Under the pieces are notes generated by a model, which made no database searches, was not told the DNA's origin, and saw nothing but the letters and a program-made list of their open reading frames with translations. Of a stretch of 54,720 nucleotides of DNA, positions 39,748 to 49,237 are shown in pieces. The DNA is taken from NCBI RefSeq assembly GCF_000721175.1, contig NZ_JOEZ01000040.1, forward strand, positions 1-54,720, given 5' to 3'. The stretch's first letter is position 1, and every line of letters starts with the position of its first letter. The translations under genes were made by a program, and so were the position numbers. Source of the DNA: Streptomyces anulatus. GTDB lineage: Bacteria > Actinomycetota > Actinomycetes > Streptomycetales > Streptomycetaceae.

Positions 39748-41580
39748 GTGCCCCACCGCACCTCAAGACGCACCCTCCTCGCCGCCACCGCCGCCGCCAC
39801 GGCAGCGGCGGCCACCGGCGCCCTCGCCACCCCCTCCGCAGCGTCCACGCACTCCTCGGACGCCTACACCGACCACCGGCTGCGCCGGATCATCGCCGGG
39901 ATGAGCCTGGAGGAGAAGGTCGGCCAGCTCTTCGTGATGCGGGTCTACGGGCACTCGGCCACCGAACCCGACCAGGCCGACATCGACGCCAACCTCGCCG
40001 AGATCGGGGTCCGTACGGCCGCCGAGCTGATCTCCACGTACCACGTCGGCGGCATCATCTACTTCACCTGGGCGCACAACACCCGGGACCCGCACCAGAT
40101 CGCCGACCTCTCCAACGGCCTCCAGCGCGCCGCGCTCGCCGGGCGCTCCCGGGTGCCGCTCCTCGTCTCCACCGACCAGGAACACGGCATCGTCTGCCGG
40201 GTCGGCGAACCCGCCACGCTGCTGCCGGGCGCGATGGCCCTGGGCGCGGGCGGCTCGCGCTCCGACACCCGGCGGGCCGCCCGGATCGCGGGCGCCGAAC
40301 TGGCCGCCCTCGGCATCAACCAGAACTACGCGCCGGACGCCGACGTCAACGTCAACCCGGCCAACCCGGTCATCGGCGTACGGTCCTTCGGCTCCGACCC
40401 CGACGCGGTGGCCGGCCTGGTCGCCGAGCAGGTGAAGGGCTATCAGGGCGCGGGCATCGCCTCGACCGCCAAGCACTTCCCCGGTCACGGCGACACGAAT
40501 ACCGACAGCCACACCGGGCTGCCCGTCATCAACCACACCCGCGCGCAGTGGGAGGAGCTGGACGCCCCGCCCTTCCGCGCCGCGATCCGGACCCGTATCG
40601 ACTCGATCATGACCGCGCACATCGTGGTCCCCGCACTCGACCCGTCCGAGGACCCGGCCACGCTCTCCCGGCCCATCCTCACCGGCATCCTCCGCGAGGA
40701 ACTGGGCTACGACGGGGTGGTGGTCACCGACTCGCTCGGCATGGAGGGGGTGCGCACGAAGTACGGCGACGACCGCGTGCCGGTCCTCGCGCTGCTGGCG
40801 GGCGTGGACCAACTGCTGAACCCGCCGAACCTCTCCGTTGCCTGGAACGCCGTGCTGAAGGCGGTGCGCGGCGGTGAGATCAGCGAGGCGCGGATCGAGC
40901 AGTCGATCCTGAGGATCCTGCGGCTGAAGCGCCGACTGGGCCTGTTCCAGGACCCGTTCGTCAGCCACCGGGGCGTCGAGCGCACCGTCGGCAGCCGTGC
41001 CCACCGGGCCGCCGCCGACAGGATCGCCGAGCGCACGACGACCCTGCTCGCCGACCCCGGCACGCTGCTGCCGCTCTCCCGCCGCACCCACCGCAACCTG
41101 CTGGTGGTGGGCGCCGATCCGGCGTCCCCCTCCGGGACGACGGGCCCGCCGACCAGCACCCTGGCGCACGCCTTCGGTGAACTGGGCTTCACCGCAAGGG
41201 CGTTGTCGACCGGTACGGCTCCGGGCCAGGCGAAGATCGACGAAGCGGTCGCCGCCGCCGAGGGCAGGGACGTGGTGGTCGTGGCGACGTACAACGTCAC
41301 GGCGAGCAGTTCGCAGCGCACGCTCGTCACGGCCCTCGTGGCGACCGGCGTCCCGGTGGTCACCGTCGCGATCCGCAACCCGTACGACATCGCCCACCTC
41401 ACCGGCACCGGAGTCGCGGCGAGCCTCGCCGCGTACTCCTGGACGGACGTCGAACTGCGCGCCGCCGCCCGGGTGATCGCGGGCCGCGCCGACCCGGAGG
41501 GCACCCTCCCGGTTCCGGTGCAGCGCGCGGACGACCCGAAGCAGGTGCTGTACCCGGTGGGTCACGGGCTGTCGTACTAG
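39748..41580 (+). CDS. Secreted GH3 beta-N-acetylhexosaminidase (NagZ-like)
   Basis: A 610-residue glycoside hydrolase family 3 enzyme. A twin-arginine-type signal leads (SRRTLLAATAAATAAAATGA). The TIM-barrel catalytic domain has MSLEEKVGQLF, LVSTDQEHGIVCRV, the NagZ motif KHFPGHGDTNTDSH (acid/base His-Asp dyad region) and the nucleophile in VVVTDSLGMEGVRTKYGD. A second alpha/beta domain ends SYSWTD-like and PVGHGLSY. It removes terminal GlcNAc from chitin or muropeptide fragments outside the cell. The GTG at 39748 has GAAGGAG 5 bases upstream. A terminator hairpin follows. Single-gene unit with a conspicuous direct-repeat operator. Confidence 0.93.
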   Translation: MPHRTSRRTLLAATAAATAAAATGALATPSAASTHSSDAYTDHRLRRIIAGMSLEEKVGQLFVMRVYGHSATEPDQADIDANLAEIGVRTAAELISTYHVGGIIYFTWAHNTRDPHQIADLSNGLQRAALAGRSRVPLLVSTDQEHGIVCRVGEPATLLPGAMALGAGGSRSDTRRAARIAGAELAALGINQNYAPDADVNVNPANPVIGVRSFGSDPDAVAGLVAEQVKGYQGAGIASTAKHFPGHGDTNTDSHTGLPVINHTRAQWEELDAPPFRAAIRTRIDSIMTAHIVVPALDPSEDPATLSRPILTGILREELGYDGVVVTDSLGMEGVRTKYGDDRVPVLALLAGVDQLLNPPNLSVAWNAVLKAVRGGEISEARIEQSILRILRLKRRLGLFQDPFVSHRGVERTVGSRAHRAAADRIAERTTTLLADPGTLLPLSRRTHRNLLVVGADPASPSGTTGPPTSTLAHAFGELGFTARALSTGTAPGQAKIDEAVAAAEGRDVVVVATYNVTASSSQRTLVTALVATGVPVVTVAIRNPYDIAHLTGTGVAASLAAYSWTDVELRAAARVIAGRADPEGTLPVPVQRADDPKQVLYPVGHGLSY

Positions 41581-41587
41581 CCCTACG

Positions 41588-41616
41588 GCGGCCGGATGAA
41601 CCCGGCATCCGGCCGC
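41588..41616 (+). terminator. Terminator of the GH3 gene
   Basis: A perfect 11-bp stem, GCGGCCGGATG / CATCCGGCCGC, with a 7-base loop, starting 8 bp after the TAG at 41578-41580. Confidence 0.75.
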
Positions 41617-41704
41617 AGACGCAAAGCACCCCGCGCACCCGGCGTGGCCCCGCTCCCGCGGGCCGCGCCGGGTGTACGTCTTTACGGACGCATCGGGGGT
41701 TTTC

Positions 41705-42394
41705 ATGGACGAGCACGCTTCCCCGGGGGCCCGGCGTCGACGGCCGGCCCCACTGCCGGTCCAGGTCGCGGACCGGATCGCGCCACCGGTCCGGATCGCG
41801 GCACTGGCCGTGACCGTAGCGACGGCCGCGCTTCTGCTGACGGCCTGCCAGGTTTCGGACGGGACGGTCACCGACGACCGGGGGCCCGCCCCCGGATCGC
41901 CCGGCCCGTCCCCGTACGGGGTGGTGTTCCTCGGGCCCGGCGACTGCAGTTCGCGGGGCCCGGAGATCCGGGAGGTGTTCTGCCGCAGCGAGAAGGCCGC
42001 GGCCACCGTCCTCGCCCGGCACCTCGGCACCCCGTCGTCGGGCCCGCCCTGTCCTGACCCCACCGACTTCGTCCTGCATGTCTCCGAGACGGGCACCGGG
42101 GCCCGTTCCCGGCTCACCACCGGCTACGCCTGCATGCGGAATCTGGAGCCACCGCATCCGGGCGACCCGGGGCGGGGCGGCGGCCCGCTGACCGTGGTCG
42201 GGGACTGTGTCACGGGCTCCCGTGCGGGCGAGGTCACGGAGACCGCCTGCGAGGACGTGGGCGGACGCGCGCCTCGCTACCGGGTGGAATCGGCGGTGCA
42301 GCGGCGGGCGCAGTGCCCCGGCGCCACGGACCTGTTCGTCGCCCTGGGCGGGGACAGGCCGGTGGGCTGCGCCCGCCGGACACCGGGAAGGTGA
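41705..42394 (+). CDS. Putative lipoprotein of unknown function
   Basis: A 229-residue protein with a hydrophobic segment (IAALAVTVATAALLLTAC) ending in the lipobox LTAC, so Cys48 should be lipidated. After a Pro/Gly linker the mature part has eight cysteines (DCSSRG, VFCRSEK, PPCPDP, YACMRN, GDCVTG, TACEDVG, AQCPGA, GCARR), suggesting four disulphides in an extracellular fold. I do not recognise the family. ATG 41705 follows GGGGG by 5 bases; an upstream in-frame GTG at 41672 lacks a site. Convergent with the S37 peptidase gene. Confidence 0.75.
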   Translation: MDEHASPGARRRRPAPLPVQVADRIAPPVRIAALAVTVATAALLLTACQVSDGTVTDDRGPAPGSPGPSPYGVVFLGPGDCSSRGPEIREVFCRSEKAAATVLARHLGTPSSGPPCPDPTDFVLHVSETGTGARSRLTTGYACMRNLEPPHPGDPGRGGGPLTVVGDCVTGSRAGEVTETACEDVGGRAPRYRVESAVQRRAQCPGATDLFVALGGDRPVGCARRTPGR

Positions 42395-42442
42395 CCCGCG
42401 GGCGCAGCCCACGTACGTGCGGCCGGGGCGGCGGCGTGAGGG

Positions 42443-43927
42443 CTACCGGCGCAGCGTGGCCTCGTCGCGCTCGATCTCGCCGTTGCGCTTGTCCAGCCTG
42501 GTGTCGAACTTCGCCAGCGGCCTCGCCTTCGACGGGTCCGCCTCGACGGCCGCCGGAGCGACGCCCGCCCAGCGCAGGATCGCGGCGGTGGCCTTCGCCT
42601 TCTCGTCCTCGACGAGTCCGGATACCTTCGCGCCGTGGTTGCCGCCGGGGACGGTGTAGACGGCGCTGTCCTTCGCGCCGCGCCCGAGGCGGAACGGCTC
42701 CGCGCTCCAGGGGTCGTTCTCGCCGTTGACGTACATCATCCGCCGGGCGTTGTTCCTGACCCAGCGGTCGATGTCCCGCATCGCGCCCCGGTCGAACGTC
42801 ATCGGGATGGAACGGGGCACGAAGTTGCGCGGGGGCTGGTAGCCGTAGCGGCTCAGGTTGCCGAGCCAGGGCTGCCTGATGTCCGGCGAACCGAGCTGGG
42901 TGCCCGCCTGGTAGTAGTACGGGGTGTACGGCTCCAGGCCCTGGTCCACGTAGAAGGAGAAGCCGGAGATGGAGTCGACGGAGTTCCAGATGTCGTCGTC
43001 GGTGGCCTTCTTGGCGTCGGCCGGGAGGTCCGCGCAGTCGGCGACCAGGCTGTACTGCCAGAACGCCCACGCGTAGTCCATGACCGTGGCCTCGTAGGCG
43101 CGGTCGAGGGAGCCGACGGTGTTGAAGGTCCAGCCGTTGGCGGCGGCCTGCTCCTTGTACTTCTTCTGGAGCGGGGCCCGGCGGATCAGCGCCTCGCGCT
43201 GCACGCCGGCCAGCTTGTCGCGGCACTCCTTCGTGCCGACGTCGCGGAAGAACCGGTCGTACGCCGAGTCCTCGTTGTTCACGACGTCGTTGGGCGCGAC
43301 GTAGGCGACGACGCCGTCCATGTCCTTCGGGTAGAAGCGCTCGAAGTACGTGGCGGTCATGCCGCCCTTGGACCCGCCGGTGGCCAGCCACTTCTTGTCG
43401 TAGATCTTCTTCAGTGCCGTGAACACCCGGTGCTGGTCGCTGGCGGCCTGCCAGATGTCCAGCTTGGACCAGTCGGCCGGGGCCGGACGGGACGGGGTGA
43501 AGTAGCGGTACTCCAGCGAGACCTGGTTGCCGTCGATGATCTGCGTCGGCTCGCTGCGGCTGGGGTTGGTGGAGACGTTGTAGCCGCTGGTGAAGAAGAC
43601 CGTCGGGCGGCTCACGTCCTTGTGCAGCAGGGTCAGGCGCTGCTGGAACGTGCCCTTGGACGGGCGCCGGTGGTCGACCGGCTGGGTGTAGCTGAGGACG
43701 AAGTAGCGGTAGCCCGCGTAAGGCTTCTCCTCGATCAGACTCATCCCCGGGATGGCCAGGATGCGGTCCTTGATGTCCTCGTTGCTCGCTTCGCCGCCTC
43801 CGGCAACGCCGCTGCTCCGCTTCGCGGCCGGCTCCGCGGCGGTGGCCGCACCGGCCGAGGCCCCCGTGGCTCCGACCGTGCCTATGAGCACGGCGAGCGA
43901 GAGAACCCCTGTGAGCGCCTTGCGCAT
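42443..43927 (-). CDS. Secreted S37 (PS-10) tripeptidyl/prolyl aminopeptidase
   Basis: A 494-residue exported alpha/beta-hydrolase peptidase of family S37, like the prolyl tri/tetrapeptidyl aminopeptidase of Streptomyces mobaraensis, which trims peptides released by extracellular proteases. A Sec signal begins MRKALTGVLSLAVLIGTVGA. The family's SYTQPVDHRRPSKGTFQQR, the nucleophile elbow ATGGSKGGMTATYFERFYP, NGENDPWSAEPF (Asp) and VPGGNHGAK (His) are all present. GGGGAGGG lies just upstream of the ATG. A single-gene unit, convergent with the lipoprotein gene. Confidence 0.92.
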   Translation of the reverse strand: MRKALTGVLSLAVLIGTVGATGASAGAATAAEPAAKRSSGVAGGGEASNEDIKDRILAIPGMSLIEEKPYAGYRYFVLSYTQPVDHRRPSKGTFQQRLTLLHKDVSRPTVFFTSGYNVSTNPSRSEPTQIIDGNQVSLEYRYFTPSRPAPADWSKLDIWQAASDQHRVFTALKKIYDKKWLATGGSKGGMTATYFERFYPKDMDGVVAYVAPNDVVNNEDSAYDRFFRDVGTKECRDKLAGVQREALIRRAPLQKKYKEQAAANGWTFNTVGSLDRAYEATVMDYAWAFWQYSLVADCADLPADAKKATDDDIWNSVDSISGFSFYVDQGLEPYTPYYYQAGTQLGSPDIRQPWLGNLSRYGYQPPRNFVPRSIPMTFDRGAMRDIDRWVRNNARRMMYVNGENDPWSAEPFRLGRGAKDSAVYTVPGGNHGAKVSGLVEDEKAKATAAILRWAGVAPAAVEADPSKARPLAKFDTRLDKRNGEIERDEATLRR

Positions 43928-44071
43928 GCACCCTCCCCTTGATTCACAACAGTCGCCGTGAACTTATCGGGGCAACACACGCCGCGCCAGACCCGGTTGT
44001 CCGTGTCAGCAGGGAAGGTCAGGGAAACGCCCGGGGAACGCCTGGGGAATCAGGGGAGTATCCGGGCGACA

Positions 44072-44491
44072 TCAGCAGAGGATCCATCCGGTGGAGACGG
44101 ACTTCCTGCCGATCGCACCGGTGGCCCGGACGCAGCGGTTCAGCGCGTTGACCGTGACCGGCCCGGCCATCTTCGTGTACGAGCCCTTGTCGGAGACGGT
44201 GCGTCCGCCGCGCGGCTGGAGCGTGACGCTCATCGTCCGCCGTTTGCCGGGCTTCTTCGCGACGGTGACGGCACAGACGTGGGCGCGGCTCTTGTAGACG
44301 CGCAGCTCCCCCGTGGAGAACCCGACCGTCTTCGCCGGGCGGCCGGTGCAGGCGGAGGCGGCCTGCGCGGTGCCGGGGGCGCCGAGCAGGGGGACGAGTC
44401 CGGCCAGCAGGGGCAGGACGAGGAGGCGGACCAGCAGCTGCCGCTTCCTCGCGACCGTCGGTCCCGTCGGCCTCACCGTTCCGTCGAACAC
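44072..44491 (-). CDS. Small secreted protein, four cysteines
   Basis: A 139-residue protein. After a basic stretch (VARKRQLLVR) comes a hydrophobic signal (LLVLPLLAGLVPLLGAPGTA, cleavage near AQA-AS). The mature part, of about 95 residues, is basic and has four Cys (SACTG, HVCAVT, NRCVRA and the last residue, in GWILC), probably two disulphides. I recall similar unnamed secreted proteins in Streptomyces but no function. The GTG at 44491 has GGGGG 6 bases upstream; a GTG at the ARKRQ position is an alternative. A 144-bp gap with a few short GGGGAA repeats separates it from the S37 gene. Confidence 0.75.
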   Translation of the reverse strand: MFDGTVRPTGPTVARKRQLLVRLLVLPLLAGLVPLLGAPGTAQAASACTGRPAKTVGFSTGELRVYKSRAHVCAVTVAKKPGKRRTMSVTLQPRGGRTVSDKGSYTKMAGPVTVNALNRCVRATGAIGRKSVSTGWILC

Positions 44492-44731
44492 ATTCGCCCC
44501 CACCTGACGTCTGTACGCACCTACGCGTCCTTGGGTACGACGCAGCAGACCCGCGGGAGGTTGCACGGCCGGCTCAGAGCCTGTCGGGTGACCTCTGACC
44601 GGGCGGCCACGCCCCGGCATCCGGCGTTGCCGGAACGCCCTGGCAGCTCCGCCACGAGGACGTCTCGGCGCTTTGGAACCGCACGCACCGGGCCGCGTCC
44701 GCTTTCCGGTCGAAGGCCACCCGACGGGCTC

Positions 44732-47700
44732 TCAGACGCCCGCGGGCTCGTCCTCCCCTATGCCCTCGCCGATGAAGGTGCGCCACAGCCGGGCGTACCG
44801 CCCGCCCCGGGCGAGCAGCTCGTCGTGCGTGCCGTCCTCGACGACGCGCCCGTGGTCCATGACCACGACACGGTCGGCGCGGGCGGCGGTGGTCAGCCGG
44901 TGGGCCACCACCAGCGTGGTGCGGCGGCCGGTGAGCCGGTCGGTGGCCTGGTTGACCAGTGCCTCGGTGGCGAGGTCCAGGGCGGCGGTGGCCTCGTCCA
45001 GGAGCAGGACGTCCGGGTCGACGAGTTCGGCGCGGGCCAGTGCGATGAGCTGGCGCTGTCCGGCGGAGAGGTTGCGGCCGCGCTCGGCGACCTCGTGGAG
45101 GTAGCCGTCCTCCAGCGTGGCGATCATCTCGTGCGCGCCGACCGCGCGGGCCGCGGCCTCCACCCGGGCGTCGGTGGCGTCGGGCAGCCCGTAGGCGATG
45201 GCGTCGCGGACCGTGCCGGCGAAGAGGTACGCCTCCTGCGGGACGACGCCGAGGCGGTGCCGGTAGGCGGCCATGTCGAGACGGCGCAGATCGGTGCCGT
45301 CGGCGGTGACCCGGCCGCTCGTGGGGTCGTAGTACCGGGCGACGAGCTTGACCAGGGTCGACTTCCCGGCCCCCGTCTCCCCGACGAACGCCACCGTCTG
45401 GCCGGCCGGGATGCGCAGGTCGACGCCGGTGAGGGCCTCCTCGTCGGTGCCGTACGCGAAGGAGACGTCCTCGAACGCGATCTCGCCGCGCAGCGAGAGC
45501 ACGTCGAGCGGCTCGTCCGGGTCGACGGTCGAGGTGGGCTCGCGCAGCAGCTCCTGGATGCGGCCCAGGGAGACGGTGGCCTGCTGGTAGCCGTCGAAGA
45601 CCTGGGAGAGCTGCTGGACGGGGGCGAAGAACAGCTCGATGTAGAGGAGGTAGGCGACCAGGGCTCCGGTGGTCAGCGTGCCGTTGTCGATCCGGCCCGC
45701 GCCGACGATCATGACGGCGGCCGCGGCGACGGAGGCCAGCAGCTGGACGAACGGGAAGTAGACGGAGATCAGCCACTGGCCGCGCACCCGGGCCTGGCGG
45801 TAGTGGTCGCTGCGCTCCGCGAAGCGGGCGGCCCCGTCCTGCTCGCGGCCGAAGGCCTGGACGATACGGAGACCGGAGACGGACTCCTGGAGGTCGGCGT
45901 TGACGACGCTGATGCGGTTCCGGGCCAGTTCGTACGCCTTGACGCTGCTGCGCCGGAAGAAGACGGTGCCGATGATCAGCACGGGCAGGGTGGCGAAGAC
46001 GACCAGGGCGAGCTGGACGTCCAGGACGAGCAGCGCGACCATGATGCCGAAGAAGGTGACCACGGAGACGAACGCGGTGACGAGACCGGTCTGGAGGAAC
46101 GTGGAGAGCGCGTCCACGTCCGTCGTCATCCGGGTCATGATCCGGCCGGTCAGCTCGCGCTCGTAGTAGTCGAGGCCGAGGCGCTGGAGCTGGGCGAAGA
46201 TCTTCAGGCGGAGCGAGTAGAGCACCCGCTCGCCGGTCCGGCCGGTCATCCGGATCTCGCCGGTCTGGGCCACCCACTGGACGAGCACGACGACGAGCGC
46301 GATCGCCGAGGCCGCCCACACCGCGCCGGTCGAGAGCTGGGTGACGCCCTCGTCGATGCCGTGCCGGATCAGGACCGGCAGCAGCAGGCCCATGCCCGCG
46401 TCCACGGCGACGAGCCCGAGGCTGATCAGGAGGACCGCGCCGAAGCCGCGCAGCAGCCGGCGCAGCCCGTAGGACTCCTCCGCCCGCACGGCGGCGGCCT
46501 CGTCGACCTGCGGGGTGTCCGTGGCGGGCGGCAGCGCCTCGACCTGCGCGAGCAGTTCGGGTGTCGCGGGCATGCCGGCGACGGTGGTGTCACGCTCCTC
46601 CTCCTCGCGGACCCACAGTGCGGGGGTGATGCCGCGCTCCGCGTCGAACTCGGCGTCCAGCTCCTCCTGGAGGGCGCGGTCGTCGTCCTCCGGGTCCGTG
46701 CCGGTGCGCGACGGCCGGTGGCCGGGCGAGGTGCCGCCGAGCTCGTCGGGGTCGGTGAGCAGGCGGCGGTAGAGCGCGGAGGTGCGCTCCAGCTCCTCGT
46801 GGGTGCCGATCGCGGCGAGCTTCCCGCCGTCCAGGACGGCGATGCGGTCGGCGAGCTGGAGGGTGGAGCGGCGGTGGGCGATGAGCAGCGTCGTGCGGCC
46901 CGCCATCACCTGCTTGAGGGCCTCGTGGATCTCGTGCTCGACGCGGGCGTCGACGGCGGAGGTCGCGTCGTCGAGGAGGAGGAGCCGGGGGTCGGTGAGG
47001 ATGGCGCGGGCGAGGGCGACGCGCTGGCGCTGGCCGCCGGAGAGGGTGAGCCCGTGCTCGCCGACGGTGGTGTCGTACCCCTTCGGCAGGTCGGCGATGA
47101 ACCGGTCGGCCTGGGCGGCGCGGGCGGCCTGTTCGATCTGCTCCTGGGTGGCGTCGGGGAAGCCGTAGGCGATGTTGGCGCGGACGGTGTCGGAGAACAG
47201 GAAGCTGTCCTCGGGGACGAGCCCGATGGCGGAGCGCAGGGACGCCTGGGTGAGCTCGCGGACGTCGTGGCCGCCGATGAGGACGGCCCCGTGGGACACG
47301 TCGTAGAAGCGGGGCAGCAGGAGCGAGACGGTGGACTTGCCGCTGCCGGACGCGCCGACGACGGCGACGGTCTCGCCGGGTTCGACGGTGAGCGAGAAGC
47401 CGTCCAGGACCGGCCGCTCGTCGTCGTAGCCGAAGCGGACGTCGTCGAACTCGATGCCCGCCGGGGCGTCGGCGGGCAGTTCCTTGGTGCCGTCCCGCAT
47501 GGAGGGCTCGGTGTCGATGAGCTCCAGGACGCGTTCCACACCGGCGCGGGCCTGCTGGCCGACGGTGAGGACCATGGCGAGCATCCGGACCGGGCCGACG
47601 AGCTGGGCGAGGTAGGTGGAGAAGGCGACGAACGTGCCGAGGGTGATCTCGCCCCGGGTGGCCAGCCAGCCGCCGAGGGCGAGCATGGCGACCTGGCCGA

Positions 47701-48466
47701 GGGCGGGCACGGCCTGGAGGGCGGGGGTGTAGCGGGAGTTCAGCCGGATGGTGCGCAGCCGCCCGGCGAACAGCCGGCGCCCGACCTCGCGGAGCTTGCC
47801 GGTCTCCTGGTCCTCCTGGCCGAACCCCTTGACGACCCGGACACCGGAGACGGCCCCGTCGACGACTCCGGCGACGGCGGCGGCCTGACTCTGGGCGTAC
47901 CAGGTGGCGGGGAAGAGGCGGGTGCGGGAGCGGCGGGCGATGAACCAGAGGGCGGGGGCGACGGCGAGGGCGACGAGGGTCAGGGGCAGCGAGAGCCACG
48001 CCATGATCACCAGCGAGATGAGGAAGAGCAGTACGTTCCCGATGGTCATCGGGAGCATGAACAGCAGCCCCTGGATCAGCTGGAGGTCGCTGGTGGCCCG
48101 GCCGACGACCTGCCCGGTGGACAGCTCGTCCTGACGCTTCCCGTCGAGCCGGGTGATGGTCGCGTACATGTCCGTACGCAGGTCGTGCTGGACGTCCAGG
48201 GCGAGCCGGCCGCCGTAGTAGCGGCGGATGTAGGTCGCTATGTAGACGAGGACGGCCGCGCCGATGAACAGCCCGGTCCAGACCGCGAGGGAGCGGGTGT
48301 GGTCGGTGACCACGTCGTCGATGATCACCTTGGTGATGAGCGGTACGAGGGCCATGACGGCCATCCCGGCGAGCGACGAGCCGAGAGCGAGCACGACGTT
48401 GCGCCGGTACCGCCACGCGTACCCGGTCAGCCGCCGGCCCCATCCCTGTTGCTCTGCGCCCGTCAC
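44732..48466 (-). CDS. Fused two-half ABC exporter (two membrane and two ATPase domains)
   Basis: A 1244-residue full-size ABC exporter in one chain. The first half has six helices (from YRRNVVLALGSSLAGMAVMA), Walker A VGASGSGKST and signature LSGGQRQRVALARA. An acidic linker of about 100 residues (near 585-690) follows. The second half has another six helices, Walker A VGETGAGKST and signature NLSAGQRQLIALARA. Both nucleotide sites look competent. Bacterial homologues are mostly two half-genes exporting lipids or drugs; in streptomycetes fused forms occur. The GTG at 48466 has GGGAGG 7 bases upstream; the upstream extension to 48574 is rejected. No linked partner suggests the substrate. Confidence 0.93.
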   Translation of the reverse strand: MTGAEQQGWGRRLTGYAWRYRRNVVLALGSSLAGMAVMALVPLITKVIIDDVVTDHTRSLAVWTGLFIGAAVLVYIATYIRRYYGGRLALDVQHDLRTDMYATITRLDGKRQDELSTGQVVGRATSDLQLIQGLLFMLPMTIGNVLLFLISLVIMAWLSLPLTLVALAVAPALWFIARRSRTRLFPATWYAQSQAAAVAGVVDGAVSGVRVVKGFGQEDQETGKLREVGRRLFAGRLRTIRLNSRYTPALQAVPALGQVAMLALGGWLATRGEITLGTFVAFSTYLAQLVGPVRMLAMVLTVGQQARAGVERVLELIDTEPSMRDGTKELPADAPAGIEFDDVRFGYDDERPVLDGFSLTVEPGETVAVVGASGSGKSTVSLLLPRFYDVSHGAVLIGGHDVRELTQASLRSAIGLVPEDSFLFSDTVRANIAYGFPDATQEQIEQAARAAQADRFIADLPKGYDTTVGEHGLTLSGGQRQRVALARAILTDPRLLLLDDATSAVDARVEHEIHEALKQVMAGRTTLLIAHRRSTLQLADRIAVLDGGKLAAIGTHEELERTSALYRRLLTDPDELGGTSPGHRPSRTGTDPEDDDRALQEELDAEFDAERGITPALWVREEEERDTTVAGMPATPELLAQVEALPPATDTPQVDEAAAVRAEESYGLRRLLRGFGAVLLISLGLVAVDAGMGLLLPVLIRHGIDEGVTQLSTGAVWAASAIALVVVLVQWVAQTGEIRMTGRTGERVLYSLRLKIFAQLQRLGLDYYERELTGRIMTRMTTDVDALSTFLQTGLVTAFVSVVTFFGIMVALLVLDVQLALVVFATLPVLIIGTVFFRRSSVKAYELARNRISVVNADLQESVSGLRIVQAFGREQDGAARFAERSDHYRQARVRGQWLISVYFPFVQLLASVAAAAVMIVGAGRIDNGTLTTGALVAYLLYIELFFAPVQQLSQVFDGYQQATVSLGRIQELLREPTSTVDPDEPLDVLSLRGEIAFEDVSFAYGTDEEALTGVDLRIPAGQTVAFVGETGAGKSTLVKLVARYYDPTSGRVTADGTDLRRLDMAAYRHRLGVVPQEAYLFAGTVRDAIAYGLPDATDARVEAAARAVGAHEMIATLEDGYLHEVAERGRNLSAGQRQLIALARAELVDPDVLLLDEATAALDLATEALVNQATDRLTGRRTTLVVAHRLTTAARADRVVVMDHGRVVEDGTHDELLARGGRYARLWRTFIGEGIGEDEPAGV

Positions 48467-48718
48467 GCTTTGCCTCCCGTTCCGGCCCGTCCGCCGGTCT
48501 GTCCGCTGCTCCGGATGTTCCGCCCGTGATCCAGCTGATCCAGCTGTTCCACCTGGTCTACCGGAAGGCACCAACGCCCGGGGCTGCGGATTTCATCCCG
48601 CCGCAGCGAGCCGCAACGAAGGGGGCGGCAAACGGTGCCGATGGTCCGAGGGGTGCGGTACCGGGGTCCCCGGGCCGGTTCGGGGCCCCGGCCGGGCGGG
48701 TAGTAATCCGCGGCGGAA

Positions 48719-48739
48719 CCTCCGGCCCAGGGCCGGAGG
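48719..48739 (+). promoter_or_regulatory. Perfect hairpin just before the 48762 gene
   Basis: CCTCCGGCCC / GGGCCGGAGG around one central base, ending about 10 bp before the AAGGGGCAGGA ribosome site. It may be a leader structure or the terminator of an earlier transcript. The rest of the 295-bp divergent gap holds only a short TGATCCAGC direct repeat near 48532. Confidence 0.4.
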
Positions 48740-48761
48740 GCATCTCGAAGGGGCAGGAACC

Positions 48762-49127
48762 ATGGCGAACGACCGGCTCACCGAGGCCTACCGCTGCGGA
48801 CAGCTCTACGCGGCGCTCGCCGCTCTGGAGCGCCTCAGCGTGGGCACGCACCACTCCTTGGGGAAGCCCGGGACGCGGCGGCAGCTGTCCACCGAGCCGC
48901 GCAAGCACCTCACCGTGCACCTGTGGCAGGCGGGCCGGTATCTGGCCGGGGCGACCAACCGGGACCAGGGGCCCGCCGCCGCGGTGATCTTCCGGCAGCT
49001 GCCGGACCTTCTGCCGCGCCGCCGGGAGCTGCCCGGGGAGATCCGGGACCCGGCGGAGCGGGCCCGGTTCCAGGAGGGCGTCCAGGCACAGGAGGCCGCG
49101 ATCCAGAAGGCGCTCGCGGAGCTGTGA
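48762..49127 (+). CDS. Small helical protein, unrecognised (faint Csd1/Cas8c C-terminal likeness)
   Basis: A 121-residue soluble protein starting ANDRLTEAYRCGQLYAALAA. It is helical throughout, with KHLTVHLWQAGRYLAGATNR in the middle and a conserved-looking end (FQEGVQAQEAAIQKAL). The AYxxGxLxAxLxxL opening and the later helix recall the C-terminal region of type I-C Csd1/Cas8c, but there is no CRISPR array or other cas gene here, so I do not call it that. AGGA lies 5 bases upstream of the ATG. It stands alone between the ABC exporter (divergent) and the ThDP enzyme (convergent). Confidence 0.75.
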   Translation: MANDRLTEAYRCGQLYAALAALERLSVGTHHSLGKPGTRRQLSTEPRKHLTVHLWQAGRYLAGATNRDQGPAAAVIFRQLPDLLPRRRELPGEIRDPAERARFQEGVQAQEAAIQKALAEL

Positions 49128-49128
49128 G

Positions 49129-49165
49129 CGGGCCCGGCCGGGCCGGGGCCCTCCGGCCCGGCCCG
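49129..49165. terminator. Bidirectional GC-rich hairpin between convergent genes
   Basis: GCGGGCC...GGGCCGG on the left pairs with CCGGCCC-GGCCCGC on the right with a small bulge. It begins one base after the stop of the 48762 gene and lies 73 bp past the ThDP-enzyme stop. Confidence 0.45.
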
Positions 49166-49237
49166 CCGCCACGGCCCTGTCGCCATGACCCGCCGCCACG
49201 GACCGTCACCACGGCCCCGTAGCGACGGCCGCGCGGC

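Noticed and set aside
44492..44731. Gene between the small secreted protein and the ABC exporter
   Set aside because: 240 bp with no ribosome-site-linked frame of recognisable content.
48762..49127. Annotation as CRISPR-associated Csd1
   Set aside because: Only a faint helix-pattern likeness and no cas genes or array in the window.
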